DNA of 33,048 nucleotides from Bacteroidales bacterium (GCA_017646685.1 JAGCLZ010000099.1:1-33048), one strand, 5' to 3'. Counted from the stretch's first letter, positions 8,078 through 16,999 are shown. Numbers and translations are program-made. The notes: generated by a model not told the origin, from the letters alone.

Positions 8078-8884
8078 TTATCTGTTGCCCAAGGTAATAA
8101 ATATAGAAAGCACTGTGGCTAGGAACGATGCTGTAGAGGTTCCTACTGATATAAATGTAAGGTCTCGTGTACCTTGGCGCTTGCGCAATTTATTAGGCTC
8201 TACATATACAATGTCGTCTTGTTGCAAGTAATAGAACGGCGATGTGAATACGTCTTTCGAAGTAAGGTCAATAGTACCCACCTCGCGTTTACCGTCCTTT
8301 TCGCGTATAACTGTTACATTCTCACGCTTTCCATAAATAGTCAAGTCGCCCGATGATGCCAAGGCTTCGAGCACTGTCATCTTTTCGTTTGCAACATTTA
8401 CAACGCCCGGACGTGCTACTTCACCCATCACATAAACCTTGTAATTGAGCAACTTTACAGTTACGACAGGGTCTGTAACATAGCCTCCGGATATGAGCTT
8501 ATCTTCTATTATTTTCGATACTTCCTGAGTGGTTAAACCTCCAACTTTTATTTTGCCTAATATCGGGAAAACTATTTCGTTGTTCTTAACCAAATATCCT
8601 TCCGTCAATGGGTTGATATTTTGAAATTGGTTGTATCCACCACCATACTGTGCATTGGTTTGCTTGTTGGTTTGCTTGTTAAAAGCCATTACAACTTGCG
8701 GACTTTCACTTTCGACCAATATCATCAGAATGTCGTTGTTCTGAATCTTCAACTCAAAGGTTTGTTGAATAGTTTCTACGGTGCCTCTTTCGGCATCCTT
8801 CAAGTAAGTCATATTCTTCGGTGTGTAGCACGATGTAAACATTGCTATCACAGTCACAATAGGAACTAGTTTCAGTATTTTCAT
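8078..8884 (-). CDS. Wza-type polysaccharide export outer-membrane lipoprotein
   Basis: A 268-residue protein with a lipoprotein signal (MKILKLVPIVTVIAMFTSC; lipobox FTSC, Cys19). The Poly_export domain spans about residues 42-140 (FELKIQNNDILMILV to KIIEDKLISGGYVTDPVVTV). An SLBB-like domain follows (VYVMGEVARPGVVNVANE, about 150-230). A hydrophobic C-terminal segment (SFLATVLSIFITLG) probably forms the outer-membrane helix. It should form the export channel that docks on the Wzc-type kinase encoded next. It is the first gene of the polysaccharide operon, behind the promoter at 9030-9061. The segment NKQTNKQTN is encoded by a 12-bp unit repeated twice (about 8656-8679). Confidence 0.9.
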   Translation of the reverse strand: MKILKLVPIVTVIAMFTSCYTPKNMTYLKDAERGTVETIQQTFELKIQNNDILMILVESESPQVVMAFNKQTNKQTNAQYGGGYNQFQNINPLTEGYLVKNNEIVFPILGKIKVGGLTTQEVSKIIEDKLISGGYVTDPVVTVKLLNYKVYVMGEVARPGVVNVANEKMTVLEALASSGDLTIYGKRENVTVIREKDGKREVGTIDLTSKDVFTSPFYYLQQDDIVYVEPNKLRKRQGTRDLTFISVGTSTASFLATVLSIFITLGNR

Positions 8885-9029
8885 ATCGTTCTATATTTTC
8901 TATCTAATATTCATGCAAAAAACGTTTGCAAAAAACTAATATTAAGATTTTTTACAAACCTCGCCAAAGAGATATAATACAAACCATTATACCCTCCAAG
9001 CAAGTTGATTTCACTATATTATTCGCTTG

Positions 9030-9061
9030 CAAAGTTACAAAAAAATGACCACTACACCAAA
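9030..9061 (-). promoter_or_regulatory. Promoter of the polysaccharide export operon
   Basis: On the minus strand TTTG (9061-9058) and TAACTTTG (9037-9030) are 20 bp apart, the Bacteroidota -33/-7 arrangement. They lie about 150 bp upstream of the export lipoprotein gene. No UpxY/RfaH-type antiterminator gene is seen nearby. Confidence 0.55.
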
Positions 9062-9176
9062 CTTATTCAAACTTTTTTTTGGAAGTATCCGAAATGGGCT
9101 TATTTTTTAACAATCCATAGCCTTATTTCGGGTCAAACAATATGTATTTGGTGGGCAAACACGTGGCTGAATATGC

Positions 9177-9289
9177 TCGATAATGGAAGTTTTATCGCTC
9201 GAGCATTGCATAGTTAAACTATCGAGTATTTCAACCCCAAAGGCTCGAGCATTGAAGGATCTTTGCTCGAGGCATTGAAACAAACTGAT
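9177..9289 (+). repeat. 22-23-bp phased repeat array (TCGAG family), array B
   Basis: Units start at 9177 (TCGATAATG), 9199 (TCGAGCATTG), 9222 (TCGAGTATTT), 9245 (TCGAGCATTG) and 9267 (TCGAGGCATTG); spacing is 22, 23, 23, 22. Two units end in TTAAACTA or CCCCAAAGGC. The array lies between the polysaccharide promoter and the ssb promoter. The rest of the gene-free stretch 8885-9551 is A+T-rich and, apart from those two promoters, shows nothing further. Confidence 0.85.
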
Positions 9290-9457
9290 TGTAAACCTAA
9301 AAATTGTTGCTCTAAAGAGGCCATTTTTTGTATAAAGCAAGGATTTTTATTTAATTGTTTGTCAAAAATTGAAAAAACGTACATTTTATTTGCCACTGAT
9401 ATACAATAAGATATAAATCATCTAAAAGTTTTTCTTTTCCGATTGAAAAAAAAGTTC

Positions 9458-9465
9458 TAAATTTG
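9458..9465 (+). promoter_or_regulatory. -7 element for ssb
   Basis: TAAATTTG matches the Bacteroidota -7 element and lies 87 bp upstream of the ssb start. A good -33 TTTG is not evident. Confidence 0.45.
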
Positions 9466-9551
9466 CCGTTGAATTTGTAGTGTTTTTAGGTTGAAAAAAT
9501 CTAGATTATGCACTTAGGTAAAAACGATTTGACGAAACAAACATTTGAGTT

Positions 9552-9971
9552 ATGATAGGAGTAAATAAAGTTATACTTATTGGAAACTTAGGCAAAGATC
9601 CTGAAGTTATTACGTTTGACACAGCCAAGAAAGCTACTTTCCCGTTGGCAACAACCGAGTTTTTCAAGAACAAAGATGGTCAGAAAGTAGAACAAACCGA
9701 TTGGCACAACATTGTATGTTGGAGAGGTTTGGCCGATATAGCCGAGAAGATTTTAAAGAAAGGCACTCAAGTATATATCGAGGGTAAATTACATACCCGC
9801 TCGTGGGAAGATAAGGATGGAAACAAACGCTATGTTACTGAGGTATTGGTAGAAAATTTCACTGTGCTGGCCAACCGAAATCATAGCAACATACAAGACA
9901 CCGCTATTCAGCAACCGATAGAGGAAATCCTTAACGAGGATACTGCACAAATCGAGGACTTCCCATTTTAA
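9552..9971 (+). CDS. ssb: Single-stranded DNA-binding protein
   Basis: A 139-residue SSB. The OB fold starts at MIGVNKVILIGNLGKDPE and continues with TDWHNIVCWRGLADIAEKILKKG and VYIEGKLHTRSWEDKDG, the classical SSB core (residues 1-108). A short linker leads to an acidic C-terminus ending DFPF, the tip that binds partner repair and replication proteins. It coats single-stranded DNA during replication and repair. It is monocistronic here, with a promoter-like element upstream and a hairpin terminator downstream. In many Bacteroidota ssb is followed by gldE; here a GldE-like gene lies 23 kb away at the right edge. Confidence 0.95.
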   Translation: MIGVNKVILIGNLGKDPEVITFDTAKKATFPLATTEFFKNKDGQKVEQTDWHNIVCWRGLADIAEKILKKGTQVYIEGKLHTRSWEDKDGNKRYVTEVLVENFTVLANRNHSNIQDTAIQQPIEEILNEDTAQIEDFPF

Positions 9972-10005
9972 TTAACGAACAAACAATTACATGATATATA
10001 AACAA

Positions 10006-10034
10006 ACAGGCACCTTTGAGGGTGCCTGTTTTTG
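10006..10034. terminator. Bidirectional intrinsic terminator between ssb and frr
   Basis: A 9-bp stem ACAGGCACC/GGTGCCTGT with a 6-base loop is followed by TTTT on the plus strand; the upstream AACAA gives a weak T-rich run on the minus strand. It lies 35 bp after ssb and about 32 bp after the frr stop, so it can end both converging transcripts. Confidence 0.8.
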
Positions 10035-10065
10035 TTTGTGTATATCCAGACCGATGGTCTTTTAA

Positions 10066-10629
10066 TTACACTGCCATTATTTCTTTTTGCTTGGCATCAA
10101 ATATCTTGTCGGCTTCTGCAATATACTTGTCTGTAACGTCTTGCACTTCCTTTTCCAATTGTTTTACTTCGTCTTCGGGCACACCTTTGTCCTTCAACTT
10201 TTTCACCTTATCCATAACATTTCTGCGAGCATTACGGATGTTTACTTTGCCTGTTTCCACTTCGCTCTTGGCAGCTTTGGCCAATTCTTTGCGGCGTTCT
10301 TCGGTAAGTGGTGGGATAATAATACGCAACATATCGGCTTCTTGCTGTGGGTTGAAACCCAAATTGGCTGCTTGTATTGCTTTGCTTATAGCACCCATCA
10401 TGTTTTTTTCCCAAGGTTGGATGGTAATATTGCGTGGATCCGGTGTTGAAATATTTGCTATTTGGCTGATAAGAGTAGGTGTACCATAATAGTCAACTTT
10501 TATTCCATCAAGCATAGCAGGATTTGCTTTGCCTGCACGTACCTTGGTAAGCTCTGCTTCCAAGTGTTTGATTGCTCCTTGCATGTTGTTTTTGGCTTCG
10601 TCCAAACATGCTTTCGATAAATCGTTCAT
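10066..10629 (-). CDS. frr: Ribosome recycling factor
   Basis: 187 residues, the usual RRF length. Typical features are the N-terminal helix ending in LTKVRAGKANPAMLDGIKVDYYGTPT, then IQPWEK, and PPLTEERRKELAKAAKSEVETGKVNIRNARR. RRF with EF-G splits the post-termination ribosome. It is 19 bp downstream of pyrH on the same strand, a pairing common in bacteria, and is probably co-transcribed with it. Confidence 0.97.
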   Translation of the reverse strand: MNDLSKACLDEAKNNMQGAIKHLEAELTKVRAGKANPAMLDGIKVDYYGTPTLISQIANISTPDPRNITIQPWEKNMMGAISKAIQAANLGFNPQQEADMLRIIIPPLTEERRKELAKAAKSEVETGKVNIRNARRNVMDKVKKLKDKGVPEDEVKQLEKEVQDVTDKYIAEADKIFDAKQKEIMAV

Positions 10630-10648
10630 ATCTGTTATGTTTTATATT

Positions 10649-11359
10649 TTATATATGTTTCACTTCTGTTCCAATCTCTTGTCCTTCCACCACCTTCAGC
10701 AGGTTGCCTTCCTTGTTCATATCAAAGACGTATATAGGCAGGTCGTTTTCCTCACAAAGGGCAAAGGCTGTAAGATCCATGATTTTGAGTTTCTTTGTAA
10801 GCGCTTCTTGATACGACAGCGTTATGTATTTGGTAGCAGTGGGGTCTTTCTCGGGATCGGCAGTATACACACCGTCTACACGGGTACCCTTGAGTATCAC
10901 ATCGGCTTTTATCTCCACAGCGCGCAGTGCAGATGCAGTGTCGGTAGTAAAAAATGGGTTTCCGCTACCGCCACCGATTATTACAACTCTTCCATCTTCC
11001 ATAGCTTCGATTGCTCTGCGACGGCTCATCTCCTTGCAGATAGGCTCTATAGCCAAACCCGATAGCAGTTCGGTCTTAACGCCTTGTTTCTCCAATTCGG
11101 CTTGGAGAGCCATACTATTGATAAGCGTAGCAAGCATACCCATATAGTCGCCTTGTACACGATCCATACCTTTTGCTGCTCCACTAAGACCACGGAATAT
11201 GTTGCCCCCTCCTATCACTATCGATACTTGGACTTTCTTTTCCACCACAGTTTTGATATCCTTAACGTACTGTTCAAGCATTTCGGGCGATATACCATAA
11301 CTTTGGCTTCCCATGAGTGATTCGCCACTAAGTTTCAATAATATGCGGTTGTACTTCAT
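10649..11359 (-). CDS. pyrH: UMP kinase
   Basis: 236 residues of the amino-acid-kinase fold: LLKLSGESLMG at the N-terminus (phosphate binding), VSIVIGGGNIFRG, DYMGMLATLINSMAL and the nucleotide-binding segment FTTDTASALRAVEIKADVILK. It phosphorylates UMP to UDP in pyrimidine synthesis. It lies directly upstream of frr and 89 bp downstream of queA on the same strand. Confidence 0.97.
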   Translation of the reverse strand: MKYNRILLKLSGESLMGSQSYGISPEMLEQYVKDIKTVVEKKVQVSIVIGGGNIFRGLSGAAKGMDRVQGDYMGMLATLINSMALQAELEKQGVKTELLSGLAIEPICKEMSRRRAIEAMEDGRVVIIGGGSGNPFFTTDTASALRAVEIKADVILKGTRVDGVYTADPEKDPTATKYITLSYQEALTKKLKIMDLTAFALCEENDLPIYVFDMNKEGNLLKVVEGQEIGTEVKHI

Positions 11360-11448
11360 AACTTATATACTTTTATTGTGTGTCTACAAATCTTTGTTCT
11401 ATTGTATGATATTTGGTTTTTGATGTTTTTACAACAAAGAGCAGTACC

Positions 11449-12666
11449 TTATGGTACAAACAAACAGCTATCGCCATAGCTTAAGAACCTGAAATCGTGG
11501 CTTAGTGCATAGTTATAACCTTCTTTCCACACATCGCCAATAAGGGCAGATACCAGCAAAAGCAACGTACTCTTGGGCTGATGAAAGTTGGTGATTATAC
11601 CGCTTACAACATGATATTTGTAGCCCGGAGCTATCATCAATTGCGTATCGCCATAAAGGTTGTCCACTCCTAGGCGTTGCATAAAAGCAAGCACATTTTG
11701 CAATGATTGCTCGAGAGGCACATCACCTTTGTCGGCCAATTCGTAGGGTTCCCACTGCAGTATGTGCATCTCTTCCAACAATGGATTGTACTGCAACTTT
11801 ACACCAAACCAATACAACGACTCCAATGTACGCACCGATGTTGTACCCACAGGGATTATAGGTTTGCCTACATGCGAGAGTAGATGTTCCACGTTGCTAC
11901 GCGAAATTTCAATCTTCTCCACATGCATCTCGTGCCCACCAATGGTTTCTGAATCTACGGGCTTGAAAGTTCCTGCGCCCACATGTAGGGTTACAAATTC
12001 TGTATCAACGCCTTTGTTGCGGAGGTTGTCAAACACAGATTGGGTGAAGTGCAGTCCTGCTGTTGGTGCTGCCACAGAACCTTCGTGTTCGGCATAAACG
12101 GTTTGATACCTCTCCTTGTCACTATCTTCGGCCGATCGGTTGAGGTATGGTGGTAGAGGTATAACTCCAAAATGCTCTATAACATCAGCAAAGGTCATCA
12201 AGCTATTGTTCCACTCAAAGTCTATTATCCATGCGTTTGCAACAGCTTCTTTTCTGTTTGCCGATAGGGTAACTTCCTTGCCGTCGACTTCTATTGTTCT
12301 ATGTAGCGGAGTGCCTTTCCACTTTTTGTTGTTGCCTACAAAGCACATCCAAGTGCAGCGTTGCCTTTGCTCGAAAGCAGTGGAAACAGCCATTTGGTAG
12401 GGTTCTAAACAGAAAATCTCTATCTGCGAGCCTGTTTCTTTTCTAAAAAACAATCGTGCATGAATTACCTTGGTATTGTTGAAGACCAACAAAGTATCCT
12501 TATTCAAATAGTCCACAATATGATTGAAGACAGATTCTTCAAACACTCCTTCTCTATAAACCAACAGTTTAGACTCGTCCCTATTTTTAAGAGGGAACTT
12601 GGCTATACGCTCTGTTGGCAGAGGATAGTCGTAATCGTCTATGGCTATTTGCTTTGGGGCTTTCAT
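11449..12666 (-). CDS. queA: S-adenosylmethionine:tRNA ribosyltransferase-isomerase
   Basis: A 405-residue QueA, a little longer than the E. coli enzyme. Conserved segments are DYDYPLPTERIAKFPL at the N-terminus, DTLLVFNNTKVIHARL, SVAAPTAGLHFT, TLHVGAGTFKPV and GIITNFHQPKSTLLLLVSALIG. It moves the ribosyl group of SAM to preQ1 in the anticodon loop to make epoxyqueuosine. It follows the hutU terminator hairpin and precedes pyrH-frr. No preQ1 riboswitch is recognisable upstream. Confidence 0.96.
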   Translation of the reverse strand: MKAPKQIAIDDYDYPLPTERIAKFPLKNRDESKLLVYREGVFEESVFNHIVDYLNKDTLLVFNNTKVIHARLFFRKETGSQIEIFCLEPYQMAVSTAFEQRQRCTWMCFVGNNKKWKGTPLHRTIEVDGKEVTLSANRKEAVANAWIIDFEWNNSLMTFADVIEHFGVIPLPPYLNRSAEDSDKERYQTVYAEHEGSVAAPTAGLHFTQSVFDNLRNKGVDTEFVTLHVGAGTFKPVDSETIGGHEMHVEKIEISRSNVEHLLSHVGKPIIPVGTTSVRTLESLYWFGVKLQYNPLLEEMHILQWEPYELADKGDVPLEQSLQNVLAFMQRLGVDNLYGDTQLMIAPGYKYHVVSGIITNFHQPKSTLLLLVSALIGDVWKEGYNYALSHDFRFLSYGDSCLFVP

Positions 12667-12691
12667 TAGTATATGATTGTTTTATTGTTGT

Positions 12692-12763
12692 AAAAACAGA
12701 GTATAATCTGCTGCATCTATCCATAAAGGCTACCTTTCGGGGCAACAGACTATACTCTTTTTT
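12692..12763 (-). terminator. Long hairpin terminator of hutU, upstream of queA
   Basis: 12698-12714 pairs with 12742-12758 over about 16 positions with two mismatches (GAGTATA at the base). The loop itself contains a small AAAGG/CCTTT hairpin. On the minus strand the stem is followed by TGTTTTT. It starts 17 bp after the hutU stop and ends about 30 bp before queA. Confidence 0.65.
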
Positions 12764-12774
12764 ATGATTTTGAA

Positions 12775-14772
12775 CTAAAATAAGTTTTCCAAAATACTGT
12801 CATCTACTATATTTGGAAGCGTTACTTTCAAACGAGGTTCTGCTTCCATAGCACGTTTGATGGCGAATATTGCGCCTTCGTTTCTTGCCCAACTGCGGCG
12901 TGATATACCATTGTTTACATCCCAAAACAGCATGCTGTGCAAACGGCGGTCGCAGTCTTCGGAACCATCCAACACCATTCCAAATCCACCGTTGATTACT
13001 TCGCCCCAACCAACGCCGCCACCATTGTGGATACTTACCCAAGTGGCGCCACGGAACGAGTCGCCTATAACGTTGTGTATAGCCATATCTGATGTAAATG
13101 ATGATCCATCATATATGTTGCTGGTTTCGCGGAATGGAGAGTCGGTACCACTCACATCGTGGTGGTCTCTACCCAATACTATCGGAGCTGATATTCTTCC
13201 ATCTTTTATTGCTTTGTTGAACTCTGCAGCTATCTTGGTGCGTCCTTCGCAGTCGGCATATAGTATACGGGCTTGGGAACCTACCACAAGGTGGTTTGCT
13301 TTTGCACCCTCGATCCATTGAATATTATCGCGCATTTGTTGTTGAATTTCTGCAGGAGAAGTCTTAGCCATCTCGGCCAAAACATCCATAGCTATGCGGT
13401 CGCTCATATCCAAATCTTCGGGCTTGCCCGATGTGCATACCCAACGGAAAGGTCCGAAACCATAATCGAAACACATCGGTCCCATTATGTCTTGAACGTA
13501 TGAAGGATAGCGGAAAGTACCGTCGACATTCATTATATCAGCACCTGCACGACTGCTTTCCAAAAGGAATGCGTTGCCATAATCAAAGAAGTACATTCCC
13601 TTGGCTGTAAGTTTGTTTACAGCTGCTACATGTCGGCGCAAACTTTCTTGTACCTTTTCGCGGAAGAGTGTTGGATTTTCGGCCATCATCAGTTTTGCAT
13701 CTTCAAATGATACTCCCACGGGGTAATATCCGCCTGCCCAAGGGTTGTGTAGCGATGTTTGGTCGGAACCCAAATCGATGTGTATGTTGTGTTCGGCAGC
13801 ATATTCCCAAAGATCTACCACATTGCCTTGGTATGCATAGGAGCGTGCTTCTTTCTTTGCTATGGAATTGTTTACGTGAACGAATAGTTCTTCCAAATTG
13901 TCATACACTTCGTCAACCCAACCTTGCGAGTAGCGTTTTTGGGTAGCATTGGGGTTTATTTCGGCTGTGATAGACACTACGCCTGCAATGTTTCCTGCTT
14001 TGGGTTGAGCTCCGCTCATACCTCCAAGACCGGCAGTAACAAAGAGCTTACCTGCAGTATCGCCGCCTTGCTTGCGGGCTGCATTCAACACGGTGATAGT
14101 AGTTCCGTGTACGATGCCTTGAGGGCCGATGTACATATACGATCCTGCTGTCATTTGTCCGTATTGAGTTACTCCCATAGCGTTGAAGCGTTCCCAGTCA
14201 TCCGATTTTGAGTAATTAGGAATCATCATACCGTTTGTAACTACAACACGTGGAGCATCTTTGTGGGATGGATATAGTCCCATTGGGTTGCCTGAATACA
14301 TAACAAGGGTTTGCTCGTCTGTCATTTCAGACAAGTATTTCATTGTCAACAGATATTGAGCCCAGTTTTGGAATACAGCGCCATTACCGCCATAGGTGAT
14401 AAGTTCGTGAGGATGTTGAGCTACAGCGGGATCCAAATTGTTCTGAATCATCAACATAATCGCTGCTGCCTGACGGCTTTTGGCAGGATATTCCTCTATA
14501 GGTCTTGCATACATCTTGTATGTTGGGCGGAAACGGTACATGTAAATTCTACCGTATTTCTTCAACTCCTCTGCAAATTCGGGAGCCAAAACGCTGTGAA
14601 ACTTCGGATCAAAATAACGCAAAGCATTGCGGATTGCGAGTTCCTTTTCTGCCTTGGTAAGGATATCTTTACGCTTTGGTGCATGGTTTACACTATCATC
14701 CCATGGCTGCATTTCGGGCAAAGTAGAGGGGATGCCTTGACAAAGTTCGTGTTGAAATTCTGCTAATGTCAT
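12775..14772 (-). CDS. hutU: Urocanate hydratase
   Basis: A 665-residue urocanase of the longer Bacteroidota form. Signature segments are ITYGGNGAVFQNWAQY, LVMYSGNPMGLYPS, TAGSYMYIGPQGIVHGT, the NAD-binding GLGGMSGAQPKAG, and FGPFRWVCTSGKPEDL with the conserved Cys region. It converts urocanate to imidazolone propionate in histidine breakdown. None of the other hut genes (hutH, hutI, ftcD-like) is adjacent, so it is a separate unit here, between its promoter at 14850-14857 and a hairpin terminator. Confidence 0.96.
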   Translation of the reverse strand: MTLAEFQHELCQGIPSTLPEMQPWDDSVNHAPKRKDILTKAEKELAIRNALRYFDPKFHSVLAPEFAEELKKYGRIYMYRFRPTYKMYARPIEEYPAKSRQAAAIMLMIQNNLDPAVAQHPHELITYGGNGAVFQNWAQYLLTMKYLSEMTDEQTLVMYSGNPMGLYPSHKDAPRVVVTNGMMIPNYSKSDDWERFNAMGVTQYGQMTAGSYMYIGPQGIVHGTTITVLNAARKQGGDTAGKLFVTAGLGGMSGAQPKAGNIAGVVSITAEINPNATQKRYSQGWVDEVYDNLEELFVHVNNSIAKKEARSYAYQGNVVDLWEYAAEHNIHIDLGSDQTSLHNPWAGGYYPVGVSFEDAKLMMAENPTLFREKVQESLRRHVAAVNKLTAKGMYFFDYGNAFLLESSRAGADIMNVDGTFRYPSYVQDIMGPMCFDYGFGPFRWVCTSGKPEDLDMSDRIAMDVLAEMAKTSPAEIQQQMRDNIQWIEGAKANHLVVGSQARILYADCEGRTKIAAEFNKAIKDGRISAPIVLGRDHHDVSGTDSPFRETSNIYDGSSFTSDMAIHNVIGDSFRGATWVSIHNGGGVGWGEVINGGFGMVLDGSEDCDRRLHSMLFWDVNNGISRRSWARNEGAIFAIKRAMEAEPRLKVTLPNIVDDSILENLF

Positions 14773-14849
14773 AAATATTGTTTTTTATTTTCGTATATAA
14801 TCTTTTCAATACGTGCATATTGTGCAGTTTGCACACTAAAAAGCACCTT

Positions 14850-14857
14850 GCAAAGAT
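14850..14857 (-). promoter_or_regulatory. -7 element for hutU
   Basis: The minus strand reads TATCTTTG, a full match to TAnnTTTG, 78 bp upstream of the hutU start codon. No clear -33 TTTG is present at the usual distance. Confidence 0.5.
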
Positions 14858-15013
14858 ACGTTTTTTTATCGAATTTTTTAGCATAATATAGAAAAATCGT
14901 TGCCGATATTTCAAAAAAAATATTCCGATGCCTTATGTTTCCTCTTCTGTCCGGTGCAAAACGAAGGCACGACACGACTGTTGGGCAATGGCAGAGCTAT
15001 ACCGGTATGACAA

Positions 15014-15126
15014 TCGAACAAGGGGGTGCCAAACTATCGAGCGTTGAGCTACCAAACTATCGAGTATCTTACAGCTCAACTGTCGAGCATTGTTTTTGGA
15101 TGATTCGAGATTGTTTTTCAATATAT
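15014..15126 (+). repeat. 22-23-bp phased repeat array (TCGAG family), array C
   Basis: Units start at 15014 (TCGAACAAG), 15037 (TCGAGCGTTG), 15060 (TCGAGTATC), 15083 (TCGAGCATTG) and 15105 (TCGAGATTG); spacing is 23, 23, 23, 22. The first two units end in the same CCAAACTA. Decayed units are possible at 14992 and 15127. The array lies in the gene-free stretch 14773-15527 between the divergent hutU and rpmB genes. Confidence 0.85.
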
Positions 15127-15215
15127 TAGAACAAACAAATGAATGCTACCGCATAAGCACAAAAAATAATGTAATAAACTGATATAGCGATACTAAGATG
15201 GGGAATGGTGATTTT

Positions 15216-15325
15216 TCGAGCTAAAAAACGCTGTTTTTCGAGCTAAAAAATAGTGTTTTTCGGGTTTAAAACAATAAATTATCAACAGAAAAAGAGCAAA
15301 ATATCAACAAAAAGAGATATTTTTT
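15216..15325 (+). repeat. 22-bp phased repeat array, A-rich subtype, array D
   Basis: Units start at 15216, 15238, 15260, 15282 and 15304, all exactly 22 bp apart. The first two share TCGAGCTAAAAAA, the third begins TCGGGTTTAAAA, and the last two begin TCAACAGAAAA and TCAACAAAAA. It lies 90 bp beyond array C and seems to be a related but distinct subtype. Confidence 0.7.
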
Positions 15326-15447
15326 TGCAGCAAAGGCGATTTGATTTACTATAATATAAAAAAGTGTAATACAATATATTATCCTTATATTTGAAGGAAA
15401 ATATTTTGTCAATTTGAATAAAAATATATCATTGTAGGAAAAAAAAT

Positions 15448-15478
15448 TTTGTCATGTCAAATAATTTTCGGAAATTTG
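15448..15478 (+). promoter_or_regulatory. Promoter of rpmB
   Basis: TTTG at 15448-15451 and GAAATTTG at 15471-15478 are 19 bp apart, the Bacteroidota -33/-7 geometry with one mismatch (GA for TA). It is 49 bp upstream of the rpmB start. Confidence 0.5.
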
Positions 15479-15527
15479 CACTTCGTTTTCATAGTAAACA
15501 GTGATTTAAAATAACATATTAATTACG

Positions 15528-15767
15528 ATGGCAAGAGTTTGCGAAATTACAGGAAAAAAAGTGATCACAGGTAATAATGTGTCTCACTCAAACATTAAAA
15601 CAAAAAGAAGATTCTATCCAAATCTTCAAACCAAGAAGTTCTACATTCCTGAAGAGGACTTGTGGATCACATTGAAAGTATCAGCAAAAGGTATGCGCAT
15701 CATCAATAAGAAAGGTATTTTGGCTGCTCTTACTGATGCCGTAGAAGCTGGACACATTCAATTGTAA
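15528..15767 (+). CDS. rpmB: 50S ribosomal protein L28
   Basis: 79 residues beginning MARVCEITGKKVITGNNVSHSNIKTKRRF, typical of L28. In many Bacteroidota rpmB is followed by rpmG (L33) and a short DUF4295 gene. Here the next gene is rpsU, 46 bp downstream on the same strand, so the usual neighbours are missing. Confidence 0.96.
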   Translation: MARVCEITGKKVITGNNVSHSNIKTKRRFYPNLQTKKFYIPEEDLWITLKVSAKGMRIINKKGILAALTDAVEAGHIQL

Positions 15768-15813
15768 AACTATTAGAATTAATTATTAATCTTAAAAGAA
15801 AGAGGTATTAAAA

Positions 15814-16011
15814 ATGATTATTGTTCCTATTAAAGAAGGCGAAAACGTTGAAAGAGCTCTAAAGAAGCTAAAACGTAAGTTTGAAAAAACAGGTGTTGTA
15901 AGAGAGCTAAGAGACCGTCAAAAGTTTACAAAACCTTCAGTAAAAGCGAGGGAACGTAGATTGAAAGCTATCTACATTCAAAAAATGCACCAGGAAATGC
16001 TTGATAAATAG
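15814..16011 (+). CDS. rpsU: 30S ribosomal protein S21
   Basis: 65 residues beginning MIIVPIKEGENVERALKKLKRKFEKTGV and followed by the basic C-terminal part KPSVKARERRLKAIY: the Bacteroidota S21. An AAGAAAGAGG stretch lies 8-17 bp before the start. A strong hairpin terminator follows at 16039-16073, before xerC. The order S21, tyrosine recombinase, HPF is the normal Bacteroidota arrangement. Confidence 0.96.
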   Translation: MIIVPIKEGENVERALKKLKRKFEKTGVVRELRDRQKFTKPSVKARERRLKAIYIQKMHQEMLDK

Positions 16012-16038
16012 GTAGTTTCCATCTATAATCAAAAAAAG

Positions 16039-16073
16039 TGTTCACGAATATTTGTTTGTGAACATTTTTTTTT
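16039..16073 (+). terminator. Intrinsic terminator after rpsU
   Basis: A 7-bp stem TGTTCAC/GTGAACA with a 12-base loop is followed by nine T; a run of seven A precedes it and extends the pairing. The following TAACTTCG (16075-16082) may serve as a weak -7 element for a leaderless or very short-leader xerC transcript. Confidence 0.85.
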
Positions 16074-16086
16074 GTAACTTCGCAGC

Positions 16087-16983
16087 ATGAAAATAATGCA
16101 GACCATATCACAATTTATTGATTATATATCAATTGAGCGAAGATTATCGTCGTTAACGGTGTCTGCATATACCATTGACCTCAACTCGTTTCGAGAATTT
16201 GCCTCCCAAAATCAGATAGAAAACATCGAAGATGTTGATTCCATGCTTATCCGCCAATGGGAGATGAAACTATTGGAAGAAGAGAATCTTTCGGCTCGCA
16301 GCGTGTGTCGAAAATTGGCAGCACTGAGGTCGTGGAACAAATATTTGCGAAAGCAAAACATTGTAAAACAGGACTTTTTTGTGAAAGTTACCGCTCCCAA
16401 AGTCCAACATCAGCTGCCGATATTCTTCCGTGAATCGGAAATGGAAAATTTGAAAAACACACCGACTTTGTTTCCCGAAACGTTTGAAGGCATACGCGAT
16501 TCACTGATAATAGAATTATTTTACGAGACCGGAATACGTAGGGCAGAACTTGTAGGATTGTGCGACAATAGTTTTGATTTTGAGAACAATACGGTGAAAG
16601 TGCTTGGCAAAAGAAGCAAAGAAAGAATAATTCCCATAGAAATAGAACTAAAACAAAACATACTATATTACTTAGATGTTCGTTATAATACCATAAAATG
16701 CGACAGCGAAAAGTTCTTTGTAAGCGAAAAAGGCAAGCCCATAACAGCAAATAAAGTGGGTGATATAGTGAAGAAATATATGTCGAAGGTATCAAATGCC
16801 GATCGCATAAGCCCGCACATTCTAAGGCATAGTTTTGCAACACATCTATTGAACAATGGGGCTGATATAAATGCTATAAAAGAACTTTTGGGGCATAGTA
16901 GTCTTGCTGCCACACAAGTTTATACGCATAACACTATTGAAAAGTTGAAGAAAATTTATAAATCCGCTCATCCAAGAGCATAA
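16087..16983 (+). CDS. XerC/XerD-family tyrosine recombinase
   Basis: 298 residues. The N-terminal SAM-like DNA-binding domain (residues 1-90) is followed by the catalytic domain with Arg in GIRRAELVGL, Lys in VLGKRSKE, HILRHSFATHL (H-x-x-R), LGHSSLAATQVYTH (His and the nucleophilic Tyr). All catalytic residues are present. The location beside rpsU and hpf is the conserved Bacteroidota site of the chromosomal Xer recombinase that resolves chromosome dimers at dif, so it is a housekeeping enzyme, not a phage integrase. XerC versus XerD cannot be told from the sequence alone. Start may be 16087 or the ATG at 16096. Confidence 0.9.
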   Translation: MKIMQTISQFIDYISIERRLSSLTVSAYTIDLNSFREFASQNQIENIEDVDSMLIRQWEMKLLEEENLSARSVCRKLAALRSWNKYLRKQNIVKQDFFVKVTAPKVQHQLPIFFRESEMENLKNTPTLFPETFEGIRDSLIIELFYETGIRRAELVGLCDNSFDFENNTVKVLGKRSKERIIPIEIELKQNILYYLDVRYNTIKCDSEKFFVSEKGKPITANKVGDIVKKYMSKVSNADRISPHILRHSFATHLLNNGADINAIKELLGHSSLAATQVYTHNTIEKLKKIYKSAHPRA

Positions 16984-16999
16984 ACAAAGGAGGTTTTTT

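Noticed and set aside
12692..12763. preQ1 or SAM riboswitch upstream of queA
   Set aside because: The structure is a long hairpin ending in TTTTT directly after hutU; the short C-rich aptamer of preQ1 riboswitches is not present.
16087..16983. Tyrosine recombinase as an integrase of a mobile element
   Set aside because: Its place between rpsU and hpf is the conserved Bacteroidota position of the housekeeping Xer recombinase.
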